Source: Paracoccaceae bacterium (GTDB lineage Bacteria > Pseudomonadota > Alphaproteobacteria > Rhodobacterales > Rhodobacteraceae). From it: 64,000 bases of DNA. Below the pieces are notes generated by a model. That model saw nothing but the letters and a program-made list of their open reading frames with translations, made no database searches and had not been told where the DNA came from. Below, one piece after another: positions 29,585 to 37,587 of the stretch (position 1 is its first letter; each line of letters begins with the position of its first letter). The DNA is taken from the NCBI GenBank assembly GCA_027489355.1, contig JAIXZY010000049.1, positions 1 to 64,000 of the forward strand. The letters are read 5' to 3'. The position numbers and the translations under genes were made by a program.

Positions 29585-30073
29585 ATGCACCGCCGCTCCG
29601 TCGCCGTCTTCGACCGGTTCCTCTCCGCGCTCGCCACCATCCTCGACAAGACCGAGGCGCACTGCGAGGCCAAGAAGATCAAGCCCGAGGTCATCCTCGC
29701 CGCCCGGCTCTTCCCCGACATGTTCCCTTTCACCCGCCAGGTGCAGCTCGCCTGCGACTTCGCCGCCCGCGGCACCGCGCGCCTTGCCGGGGCCGAGCCG
29801 AAGGGCTTCCCGGACACCGAGACCAGCTTTGCCGAACTGAAGACCCGCATCGCCGCCGCGCGCGGCTACATGGCCGGCTTCGACGCGAACCAGCTTTCGG
29901 CGGAGCGCGAGGTCCACTTCAAGGCGGGCGGGCAGGACATGGTGCTGAAGGGCGACGATTTCCTGTCCTTCTACGCCCTGCCGCAGTTCTTCTTCCACCT
30001 CACCACCGCCTACGACATCCTGCGCCACAACGGCGTCGACCTTGGCAAGCGCGACTACATGGGCGCTCCGTGA
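29585..30073 (+). CDS. DUF1993 family protein (second copy)
   Basis: 162 residues. The DUF1993 signature is clear: ILAARLFPDMFPFTRQVQLACDFAARGTARLAG and FYALPQFFFHLTTAYDILRHNGVDLGKRDYMG. The function is unknown. Compared with the copy at 10901 it keeps the C-terminal FFFHLT motif but differs elsewhere, so the two are old paralogues. The next gene starts with a GTG overlapping its stop by 4 nt. The ATG at 29585 follows AAGGAGGCCCCC, a good ribosome site. Confidence 0.85.
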   Translation: MHRRSVAVFDRFLSALATILDKTEAHCEAKKIKPEVILAARLFPDMFPFTRQVQLACDFAARGTARLAGAEPKGFPDTETSFAELKTRIAAARGYMAGFDANQLSAEREVHFKAGGQDMVLKGDDFLSFYALPQFFFHLTTAYDILRHNGVDLGKRDYMGAP

Positions 30074-30612
30074 AGGCGGTTCTTCTCATCGACATGCAGG
30101 AAGGCATGGCGGACCGCATCCGTGCCGGCCGCCCCACTGCGACGCCCGACGCCCCCGACCGCATCGCCGCGCTCCTGTCCGCGACGCGGGCGCAGGGGCT
30201 GCCAGTGGTCCATGTCCTGCATGATGACCCGCACCCGGAGTCGCCCTTCCGCAAGGGCTGCCCCGGCGGCGAGCCCATGTCCTGCGCCGTCCCGCTGGCC
30301 GAGGAGACGGTGCTGTGGAAACACGGCTCTTCGGCCTTCCATGGCACCGGGCTTGACGCGCTTCTGAAGGCGCAAGGCATCACCGAACTGGTCATCGCCG
30401 GGGCCGTTGCAGCCTTCTGCGTCACCTCGACCGTGCGCCAGGCCTCGGATCTGGGCTACCGGGTGCTGTTGCCGCAGGACGCACTTCTGGGCTTCGATCT
30501 TCCCGCCCACGACGGGGGCACGCTGGATGCGGGCACGGTCTTTCGCGTCACCCTGTCGTTGCTGGGCGCGGATTTCGCGACCCTGACCACCGTCGACGCC
30601 CTCGCCGCCTGA
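30070..30612 (+). CDS. isochorismatase-family cysteine hydrolase
   Basis: A 180-residue alpha/beta cysteine hydrolase. It has the N-terminal LLIDMQEGM (catalytic Asp8) and the later VIAGAVAAFCVTSTVRQASDLGYRV with the nucleophile Cys (about 117). Substrates in this family include isochorismate, nicotinamide and N-carbamoyl compounds; none can be assigned. The GTG start overlaps the DUF1993 stop (GTGA). It may belong to the ArsR-led transcript. Confidence 0.87.
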   Translation: MKAVLLIDMQEGMADRIRAGRPTATPDAPDRIAALLSATRAQGLPVVHVLHDDPHPESPFRKGCPGGEPMSCAVPLAEETVLWKHGSSAFHGTGLDALLKAQGITELVIAGAVAAFCVTSTVRQASDLGYRVLLPQDALLGFDLPAHDGGTLDAGTVFRVTLSLLGADFATLTTVDALAA

Positions 30613-30623
30613 CGGCGGGCGTC

Positions 30624-31829
30624 TCAGGCCGGCTGACCCTCGGCCGGGGTCAGCACCTTCGCCCGACCGTCCGCGTCCGCCGCCCGCGCCGCCAGCAGCG
30701 CCACCAGCACCAGGACAAGCGCCAGCCCGGCATAGGTCGGACGGAAGCCCAGATGCTCGGCCACGAAGCCGATGGTGGAGGGCGCAACGAGGATGCCGCA
30801 ATAGCCCACCATCGTGACGATCGAGATCGCGCTGGCCGAGGGCAGGCGCGGATGGTTCCCGGCGGCCGAGAACAGGATCGGAACCATGTTCGCGATCCCG
30901 AGACCCGCGATGAAGAAGCTGACGATCACCACCCAGTCCTGAGTTGCCATCGCGCCGCCCATCATCCCTGCGGCCCCGAGCCAGCCCGAAATCCGCAGCG
31001 TCCGCACCGCGCCCAGTCGGTTGCGCACCGTGTCGCCCAGAAAGCGCATCATCGCCATCGCCCCGGCGAAGAAGGCAAAGCCAAGGCCCGAGACGAAGAC
31101 GTCTGACCCCAGTTCCTTCTGCATGTAGATCGCCGCCCAATCCAGCACCGCGCCCTCGGGCACCATCGAGGCAAGCGCCAGGAACCCCAGCAGCCAGACA
31201 TGGAAGTCCTTGGGAAACAGTTTCGACTTCGGCGCTGCCGCCGCTTCGGCCTGTACCGGCTTGGGGGCGTCGGGCAGAAGGAACGGCATCGCCAGAAGCA
31301 CGATTCCCGCCACCACCGCCGCCGTCAGCAGCGACTGCACCTCGGAGCCCCAATGCGCGATGACCCAGGCCCCGGCCGATCCGCCGATGAAGCCGCCAAG
31401 GCTCCAGAACCCGTGGGACGAGGACATGATCGCCTTGTGCAGCCGCCGCTCGATCTCGACCGCCTGGGCGTTCATCGCCACGTCCATGCAGCCCGCCATC
31501 GCGCCGAAGACCGCCATGAACAGGGCCAGAAGCCAGAGGTTCGGCGAAAAGACCACCATCGGAAGCACGGGGATCAGCGCCAGCGAGAAGAGCGACAGCA
31601 CCCGCCGCCCGCCGTAAAGCCCGATCAGCCGCCCCGCGAACAGCATGGCCGAAACCGCGCCCAGTCCGAGGACCAGGATCAGCAGGCCCAGAGCCGATTC
31701 GGTCACCTGATGGCGCGGCATCAGCAAAGGGATCTGCGGCGCCCAGGCCCCCATGACGAAGCCGTTGGCCAGGAACATGGCCGCCACCGCCCACCGCGCC
31801 CGCTGCGCCTGAACATCCACCTGCATCAT
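30624..31829 (-). CDS. MFS transporter
   Basis: A 401-residue inner-membrane carrier with 12 predicted helices. MFLANGFVMGAWAPQIPLLM at the N-terminus, the loop RLIGLYGGRRVLS and the second-half relative DTVRNRLGAVRTLR are MFS features; GFWSLGGFIGGSAGAW in helix 5 resembles the YbjJ/fucose-permease-like branch. The substrate is unknown. It ends 12 nt from the convergent isochorismatase gene. The second Met (31826) is an equally good start. Confidence 0.88.
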   Translation of the reverse strand: MMQVDVQAQRARWAVAAMFLANGFVMGAWAPQIPLLMPRHQVTESALGLLILVLGLGAVSAMLFAGRLIGLYGGRRVLSLFSLALIPVLPMVVFSPNLWLLALFMAVFGAMAGCMDVAMNAQAVEIERRLHKAIMSSSHGFWSLGGFIGGSAGAWVIAHWGSEVQSLLTAAVVAGIVLLAMPFLLPDAPKPVQAEAAAAPKSKLFPKDFHVWLLGFLALASMVPEGAVLDWAAIYMQKELGSDVFVSGLGFAFFAGAMAMMRFLGDTVRNRLGAVRTLRISGWLGAAGMMGGAMATQDWVVIVSFFIAGLGIANMVPILFSAAGNHPRLPSASAISIVTMVGYCGILVAPSTIGFVAEHLGFRPTYAGLALVLVLVALLAARAADADGRAKVLTPAEGQPA

Positions 31830-31928
31830 TTGCCTCTCGACTGTTAGCGCCGGTCATAAAGGGCGGGGGCCGCAAGGGAAAGGGCGCGCCGATCAATCCG
31901 TGTTGCAGCCTTGAAAGGAAGGGCGGCC

Positions 31929-31970
31929 AAAATCCTTCGAAGGATTATGCAAAAGTCTTCGAAGACTTTT
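31929..31970. repeat. bipartite TTCGAA palindrome, copy 4
   Basis: AAAATCCTTCGAAGGATTAT (31929-31948, one mismatch to perfect) and AAAAGTCTTCGAAGACTTTT (31951-31970, perfect), 2 nt apart. It lies just after the hrpB stop and upstream of the MFS gene, both on the minus strand, and could end hrpB transcription. Confidence 0.9.
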
Positions 31971-31976
31971 CGCCCC

Positions 31977-34493
31977 TCACGTCCCCCGCGGTTTCGCCCG
32001 CAGCGTCGGTTCGGCCTGCGTCGGGTCCTCGGGCCACGGGTGGCGCGGATAGGCGCCGCGCATGTCCTTGCGGACGTCTGCGTAGGACGTCGCCCAGAAC
32101 CGGGGCAGGTCGGTCGTGACCTGCACGGGCCGTTGCGCGGGCGACAACAGCGTCACCCGGATGGGCCTTCGCGCCGCGCCGACGGTCGGATGCACGGTGA
32201 CCCCGAACATCTCCTGCAACCTGACCTCGATGGCAGGAACTTCGCCCTCGTAGTCGATGGGGATCTTCCGGCCGAGCGGTGTTTCGAAGCTTCCCGGCAC
32301 CAACCGGTCCATCTCGGCCAGCCGGTCCCAGCCGAGCAGCCCCTGCAAGGCTGGCACCAGGTCGACGCCCCGGATGTCCGCCTCGGTCCTGACGCCCGCC
32401 AGATGCGGCAGAAGCCAGTCCTCTGCGCTGGCCAGCAGGTCGGGATCCTCCACCCCCGGCCAGCCCTCGCTTCGTGCCAGCCGCGCCCGCGCCCGCAGCC
32501 GTCGCGCGGCGGGGGACCAGGGCAGACCCAACAGCCGCACCCCCTCCAGCGCAGCCTTGGCCACCGCCTCTGCGGGCGCGTCCCAGTGCCGGTCCTCCAG
32601 CACAAGCGCCCCCAGTCGCTCCTGCCGGCGCGAGACGACCCGGCCTTCGCGCCGCGACCACTCACAGACCTCGGCCCAGCGGATGCGGTCGCCGTAGAGT
32701 GCCCGGACTTCGCCCTCGCTGATGGCCACCGCCTGCCGCACCGTCGCCTCACGCGCGTCGCCGTCCAGGTCCGTCGCCACAATCAGCCGCGCCCCCGACA
32801 AGGCCAACCCCGGGGCCATCGTCGCCCCCTTGCCCCCCGACAACACCCAGCGCGGAGTCTCGCCCTTGCGGCGCAGACCGATCCGGTCCGGGTAGGCCAG
32901 GGCCGCCATCCCGGCGAGTGAGAGGCCCCCTCCGGCCCCGACCGGCGCAGGGAAGGTGTTCGGCATCCGATGTGACGCAGGCGTCGCGTCCGGGTGCCTC
33001 CCTCCCCCCGCTTGGGGGAGGGCCGGGGAGGGGAGGCTCCCCGTCAGACCCCGCGCCGCCGCTTCCAGCCGCTTCGCCTCGGCCCGGATGCGCTCGATGA
33101 CACCCCGGTCCGCCTCTGGCCCCGGCCGCTGGATCGCCTGCATCCGCAAGGCAAGGTCCGGCCCCGCCCCACGCAGGGGATCGCGGTCCGCCAACAAGGC
33201 CGCCAGCGTGGCCGCCCCCGGCCCTGCGACCGCAAGCATGTGCCCCAGCCGTGGATGCAGCGGCAACCCCGCCAGCGCCTGGCCATGCGCCGTGATGTGG
33301 CCCTTGTCGTCCAGCGCGCCCAGACCCTGCAACAAGGCCCGTGCCTCGGCCAAAGGCCCCGGTGGCGGAGGCGTCAGGAACGGTAGATCCGCGCCGCCCC
33401 AAAGCGCCAGTTCCAGCGCCAGACCCGCCAGGTCCGCCACTTCGATCTCGGCGGGAGGGTAGGGGGCAAGCCCGCCCTCTTCCCCCCTTGTCCAGAGCCG
33501 GTAGCACACGCCTTCCGCGACGCGCCCCGCCCGGCCCCGGCGCTGCTCCGCCTCGGCCTTCGTGACCCGTTCGGTCACCAGCCGCGACATGCCCGAGTTC
33601 GGATCGAACCGCGCCCGCCGCGCGCGCCCCGCATCCACCACCACCCGGATGTCCGGCAGGGTCAGCGAGGTCTCGGCGATGGAGGTCGCCAGCACCACCT
33701 TCCGCCCCGGCGCCGGGGCCAGCGCCGCCCGCTGTGCCGCGAAGTCCATCGCCCCGAACAGGGGCCGCGCCGCTACTCCGGGCAGATCGCGCAGCAAGGC
33801 TTCCACGCGCCTGATCTCGCCTTCGCCGGGAAGGAAGACCAGCATCCCGCCTTCGGTCTCCTCCAGCGCCGCCTTCACCGCCCCCGCGACCAGCGCCTCA
33901 AGCCGCAGCGAGGCATCGGGCGGCTTCGGCAGCCAGCGCGTCTCGACCGGGAACGCCCGGCCCTCGGACGTGATGACCGGAGCATCCCCCATCAGCGCCG
34001 CCACCGGCCCCGCGTCCAGGGTCGCCGACATGACCAGAAGCTTCAGGTCCTCGCGCAGCGCGCCCCGCACCTCCAGGCACAGCGCAAGCCCCAGGTCCGC
34101 GTTCAGCGAGCGTTCGTGGAATTCGTCGAAGATCACCAGCCCGACGCTCGACAACTCCGGGTCCGACTGGATCATCCGGGTCAGAATGCCCTCCGTCACG
34201 ACCTCGATGCGCGTCGCGGCCGAGACCTTGGCCTCGCCCCGGATGCGGTAGCCGACCGTTCGGCCCACAGGTTCGCCCAGCGTCTCGGCCATCCGCTCGG
34301 CCGAGGCCCGGGCCGCCAGCCGCCGCGGCTCCAGCATCAGGATGCGGCCTGTGACCACGCCCCGCGCCAGCAGGTCCAAGGGCACCAGCGTCGTCTTCCC
34401 GGCACCGGGCGGGGCCCGCAACACCGCCATCCCGCGCGACGCCAGGGCATCCGCAAGCTCGGGCAACACATGGGAAACCGGCAGCTCGATCAT
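31977..34493 (-). CDS. hrpB: ATP-dependent RNA helicase HrpB
   Basis: An 838-residue DEAH-family helicase. Walker A is APPGAGKTT (28-36), motif II DEFH (123-126), motif III SAT (156-158) and motif VI QRRGRAGR (318-325). The helicase-associated region and the HrpB C-terminal domain follow (to FWATSYADVRKDMRGAYPRHPWPEDP). The role of HrpB in bacteria is poorly defined; it is an RNA helicase, non-essential in E. coli. Residues about 486-523 (SLPSPALPQAGGG...) are a low-complexity insert encoded by a palindromic GC-rich repeat. The start at 34493 gives the family N-terminus MIELPVSHVLPEL. Confidence 0.93.
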   Translation of the reverse strand: MIELPVSHVLPELADALASRGMAVLRAPPGAGKTTLVPLDLLARGVVTGRILMLEPRRLAARASAERMAETLGEPVGRTVGYRIRGEAKVSAATRIEVVTEGILTRMIQSDPELSSVGLVIFDEFHERSLNADLGLALCLEVRGALREDLKLLVMSATLDAGPVAALMGDAPVITSEGRAFPVETRWLPKPPDASLRLEALVAGAVKAALEETEGGMLVFLPGEGEIRRVEALLRDLPGVAARPLFGAMDFAAQRAALAPAPGRKVVLATSIAETSLTLPDIRVVVDAGRARRARFDPNSGMSRLVTERVTKAEAEQRRGRAGRVAEGVCYRLWTRGEEGGLAPYPPAEIEVADLAGLALELALWGGADLPFLTPPPPGPLAEARALLQGLGALDDKGHITAHGQALAGLPLHPRLGHMLAVAGPGAATLAALLADRDPLRGAGPDLALRMQAIQRPGPEADRGVIERIRAEAKRLEAAARGLTGSLPSPALPQAGGGRHPDATPASHRMPNTFPAPVGAGGGLSLAGMAALAYPDRIGLRRKGETPRWVLSGGKGATMAPGLALSGARLIVATDLDGDAREATVRQAVAISEGEVRALYGDRIRWAEVCEWSRREGRVVSRRQERLGALVLEDRHWDAPAEAVAKAALEGVRLLGLPWSPAARRLRARARLARSEGWPGVEDPDLLASAEDWLLPHLAGVRTEADIRGVDLVPALQGLLGWDRLAEMDRLVPGSFETPLGRKIPIDYEGEVPAIEVRLQEMFGVTVHPTVGAARRPIRVTLLSPAQRPVQVTTDLPRFWATSYADVRKDMRGAYPRHPWPEDPTQAEPTLRAKPRGT
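32925..33038 (-). repeat. GC-rich palindromic insert inside hrpB
   Basis: The DNA here contains CCTCCCCC / GGGGGAGG (33001-33021) and an adjoining GGGGAG / CTCCCC dyad, the layout of dispersed intergenic palindromes of alphaproteobacteria. It stays in frame and adds about 38 residues (SLPSPALPQAGGGRHPDA...) between the conserved IRAEAKRLEAAA and LAGMAALAYPDRIGL segments of HrpB. Limits are estimated from where the protein leaves the family pattern. Confidence 0.6.
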
Positions 34494-34586
34494 CCCCCGC
34501 TTATGGCGCGCCCGCCCGCGCATGGCCAGAGCTGCGGCTTTCCATCGCGCGCGACCGGGCGCATGATCCACCCAAAGGAGCACGCC

Positions 34587-35603
34587 ATGCCCACCACCGC
34601 CCGCACCATCCAACTCGTCGCCCGCCCGGTCGGCGCGCCGAAACCCACGGACTTCCGCATCGTAGACGTGCCCCTGCCCGACCCCGGCCCGGGCGAGGTC
34701 CTTCTGAAAATGGAATGGCTGTCGCTCGACCCCTACATGCGCGGCCGCATGTCCGACGCCCGCTCCTACGCCGCGCCGACACCCCTTGGCTGCCCGCCCC
34801 CGACAGAGGCCGTTGCCCGCGTCCTGCGGTCGAACGACCCCAGCCTGCAAGCCGGGGACCGGGTCCTGGTCCACGACGCCTGGCGCGACCACACCGTCGC
34901 CAAGGCCGCCAACTGCCGCAAGCTCGACCCGACCGCCGCCCCGGTGCAGGCCTGGCTCGGCATCCTCGGCATGCCCGGCCTGACTGCCTGGGCGGGGCTC
35001 AAGCACATCGGACGGCCGAAACCGGGCGAGACGCTGGTGGTTGGCGCGGCCACCGGCGCTGTCGGCAGCGTCGTCGGCCAGATCGCCCGCCTGAGCGGTC
35101 TCCGTGTGGTGGGGGTCGCGGGCGGGGCCGAGAAGTGCCGCCATGCCACCGAAACGCTGGGATTCGACGCCTGCCTCGACCGCCACCAGCCGGATCTTGC
35201 CGCCCGCATGGCCGAAGCCTGCCCGAAGGGCGCAGACATCTATTTCGAACTGACCGGCGGCGATGTCCTCTCTGCCGTCCTCCCCCTCCTCAACCCTTTT
35301 GCCCGCATCCCGGTCTGCGGCACCATCGCCAGCTACAACGCCACCACCGCGCCGGACGGACCCGACCGCCTGCCCGCCCTGATGCGCCTGATCCTGACCC
35401 GCAGCCTGACCGTTCGCGGCTTCATCGTCAGCGAATTCGCCGCCGACCGCCCCGCCTTCGAGGCCGAGATGACCACCTGGCTCGCCTCGGGCCAGATCAC
35501 GCACAAAGAGGACGTGACGGATGGTCTCGACAGCATGGTCCCGGCCTTCATCGGGATGCTGGAGGGGCGCAACTTCGGCAAGACGCTGGTCCGGCTCGGC
35601 TAG
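34587..35603 (+). CDS. NADP-dependent MDR oxidoreductase, CurA-like
   Basis: A 338-residue medium-chain dehydrogenase/reductase without zinc. MPTTARTIQLVARPVGAPKP and LKMEWLSLDPYMRGRMSD fit the leukotriene B4 dehydrogenase/CurA (YncB) group of NADPH-dependent double-bond reductases. The Rossmann motif is VVGAATGAVGSVVGQIA, and CGTIASYNATT follows. The C-terminal MVPAFIGMLEGRNFGKTLVRLG is typical. The ATG at 34587 has an AAAGGAG ribosome site. It is divergent from hrpB. The natural substrate is unknown. Confidence 0.9.
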   Translation: MPTTARTIQLVARPVGAPKPTDFRIVDVPLPDPGPGEVLLKMEWLSLDPYMRGRMSDARSYAAPTPLGCPPPTEAVARVLRSNDPSLQAGDRVLVHDAWRDHTVAKAANCRKLDPTAAPVQAWLGILGMPGLTAWAGLKHIGRPKPGETLVVGAATGAVGSVVGQIARLSGLRVVGVAGGAEKCRHATETLGFDACLDRHQPDLAARMAEACPKGADIYFELTGGDVLSAVLPLLNPFARIPVCGTIASYNATTAPDGPDRLPALMRLILTRSLTVRGFIVSEFAADRPAFEAEMTTWLASGQITHKEDVTDGLDSMVPAFIGMLEGRNFGKTLVRLG

Positions 35604-35639
35604 GCAGGGCCACCCCGATCCCTTTCACATTGGGCTGAA

Positions 35640-35701
35640 ATATCCCCGCCGGAGGCACCCGCTTCATCTCCTGCGCGCCCCTTCGCGCGCAGGAGGTGAA
35701 G
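35640..35701. repeat. long hairpin with AAATATCC box
   Basis: GAAATATCCCCGCC near 35638 is followed by a 17-bp stem (35662-35678 with 35685-35701; arms CTTCATCTCCTGCGCGC and GCGCGCAGGAGGTGAAG, one G-T pair) and a 6-nt loop. It lies between the CurA-like gene and meaB. The AAATATCC box resembles the leader repeats at 26981 and 53281, but the stem is different. It could terminate or attenuate transcription; there is no T run. Confidence 0.55.
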
Positions 35702-35836
35702 GAAAAGACTCTTCGCGGCACGCGCTCCTTTCGAAAAAAACCGTCGTGCTGAGACCCGCCGTGGCGCAATCTGCGTCGCATCCCCTCTCGCCAACTCCGC
35801 GCCCTTCCGGCAATAAGTCCGAAACGAGGGGACCGA

Positions 35837-36814
35837 ATGGACACCACCGAACGCGCCCGACTGATCCGCGCCGGCGACCGCCGCGCGCTCGCCCGTGCCA
35901 TCACGCTGGTCGAAAGCGCGCGCGCGGACCACCGGGCCGAGGCGCTGGCGCTTCTGGATGCGCTCCGCCCCGGCCCGCAGGCGCTGCGCATCGGCCTCTC
36001 CGGCACGCCGGGGGTGGGCAAATCCACCTTCATCGAAGCCTTCGGCCTGATGCTGACCGGCCTGGGCCTGAAGGTCGCCGTCCTGGCGGTGGACCCGTCC
36101 TCGGCCCGCTCCGGCGGATCGATCCTGGGCGACAAGACCCGGATGGAGCGTCTGTCCCGCGAACCCCTCGCCTTCATCCGCCCCTCGCCCAGTCAAACCC
36201 AGCTCGGTGGCGTCGCCCGCCGCACGCGCGAGGCCGTGGCGCTTTGCGAGGCCGCCGGTTTCGACGTCGTCCTGATCGAAACCGTCGGCGTCGGGCAAAG
36301 CGAAACCGTCGTCGCCGAACTCAGCGACCTCTTCCTCCTCCTCCTTGCCCCGGCCGGGGGCGATGAACTCCAGGGCGTCAAGCGCGGCATCATGGAGATG
36401 GCCGACCTTATCCTCGTCAACAAGGCAGACGGCGACCTGAAACCCGCCGCGATGCGCACGGTGGCCGATTATTCCGGCGCCCTCCACCTGCTCCGCCGCC
36501 GCCCGCAGGACCCGAAGGGCTTCCCCAAGGCGCTCCCCGTCTCCGCGCTCGCCGAAGAAGGTCTGGCCCAGGCCTGGACCGAGATGCAGACCCTGATCGC
36601 ATGGCGGAAGGACCACGGCCATTGGGACCGCACCCGCGCCGCCCAGGCCCGCCACTGGTTCGAGGCCGAGGTCCGCGACGGCCTCCTCTCTGCCCTGACC
36701 CGAGAGCCGCAGAAGGGCCTGATGACCAGCCTCGGCGACCGCGTCGCTGCCGGAGAGCTCGCCCCCGAAGCCGCCGCGGCCGAGATGCTCCGCCTCCTCG
36801 GTCGCCCCGCGTGA
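35837..36814 (+). CDS. meaB: methylmalonyl-CoA mutase-associated GTPase
   Basis: MeaB is a G3E-type GTPase that guards and reloads the adenosylcobalamin of methylmalonyl-CoA mutase. The 325 residues are full length. Walker A is GTPGVGKST, then VLAVDPSSARSGGSILGDKTRM (Mg-binding switch), DVVLIETVGVGQSE (G3 region) and LVNKADGD (guanine specificity NKxD). The C-terminal helical arm is present. It fits with mce elsewhere in the window as propionyl-CoA assimilation. The next gene overlaps by 4 nt (GTGA). Confidence 0.94.
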   Translation: MDTTERARLIRAGDRRALARAITLVESARADHRAEALALLDALRPGPQALRIGLSGTPGVGKSTFIEAFGLMLTGLGLKVAVLAVDPSSARSGGSILGDKTRMERLSREPLAFIRPSPSQTQLGGVARRTREAVALCEAAGFDVVLIETVGVGQSETVVAELSDLFLLLLAPAGGDELQGVKRGIMEMADLILVNKADGDLKPAAMRTVADYSGALHLLRRRPQDPKGFPKALPVSALAEEGLAQAWTEMQTLIAWRKDHGHWDRTRAAQARHWFEAEVRDGLLSALTREPQKGLMTSLGDRVAAGELAPEAAAAEMLRLLGRPA

Positions 36815-37587
36815 CCACGCCCGAACGGGTTTTCGACGGCGATCTCCTCCAGGCGCGGCTTTGGCTTCCCGACCGGCCCACCACCGCGCTCTACGTCACC
36901 TTCCGCCACTGGCAGCCCGAGCCCGGCCAGTTCGACGCCCAGGGCTGCGTCCAGCGCGCGCTAGCCGCGGGCCTCGCCCATCTGCATGTCCAGAGCCGCT
37001 GGAACGACTGGTTCCTGAACCCTGAGACCCCGGTCCTGGAAGCCGCCCTCGGGTTCACCCGTGCCCGCTTCCGCACCGCTCGCGCGCTGGGGTTCTCGAT
37101 GGGCGCCTATGCCGCCCTGTGCTTCTCCAAGGCGCTTCGGCTGAACCAGGCGCTTCTCGTGGCGCCCCAGATTTCGCTCCATTTGCCCGGGGAGGACCGC
37201 TACCCCGAGGCCGCGAGCTTCGATCCCCGGGCTGGGGATCTCGCCACCCGCGCCCGCCTTGATCTGAAAGGCGTCGTCGCCTTCGACCCGTTCCACCCGC
37301 TCGACCGCCAGCACGCCCGGGCGATTACCACGCTGCTTCCCGGCATCCGGCCCGCACCGCTGCCCTTTGGCGGCCACCCCGGCACTGCCGCGATCGGCCA
37401 GGCCGGCGGTTTCCGTGCGCTGCAACGGCTCAGCCTCTCCTCGCGCCTCGACGCGCCGGATGTGGTCCGCCTCCACCGCGACCTCCGTGCGACCTCGGCC
37501 CGCTACTGGCGCGAACGCGCCCACCACCTCCTGCGCACCAACCGCCCCGACCTCGCCGAAGCGCTGGCGGACGCCGCTACCGCGTGA
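36811..37587 (+). CDS. alpha/beta-hydrolase-like protein coupled to meaB
   Basis: 258 residues from a GTG overlapping the meaB stop by 4 nt, so translation is coupled. RTARALGFSMGAYAALCFSKAL contains a G-F-S-M-G nucleophile elbow (Ser96) as in alpha/beta hydrolases, preceded by a strand and followed by LNQALLVAPQISLH. A C-terminal His is less obvious (HPGTAAIGQAGGF is a candidate). The N-terminal half (ALYVTFRHWQPEP, QSRWNDWFLNPE) suggests similarity to serine-hydrolase-like proteins of polysaccharide clusters. I do not know its function. It overlaps the convergent DMT gene by 11 nt. Confidence 0.7.
   Translation: MTTPERVFDGDLLQARLWLPDRPTTALYVTFRHWQPEPGQFDAQGCVQRALAAGLAHLHVQSRWNDWFLNPETPVLEAALGFTRARFRTARALGFSMGAYAALCFSKALRLNQALLVAPQISLHLPGEDRYPEAASFDPRAGDLATRARLDLKGVVAFDPFHPLDRQHARAITTLLPGIRPAPLPFGGHPGTAAIGQAGGFRALQRLSLSSRLDAPDVVRLHRDLRATSARYWRERAHHLLRTNRPDLAEALADAATA

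Noticed and set aside
34494-35504. N-terminal extension of hrpB by 337 codons
   Set aside because: It runs opposite the CurA-like gene and has no conserved features; HrpB normally starts at MIELPVSHVLPEL.
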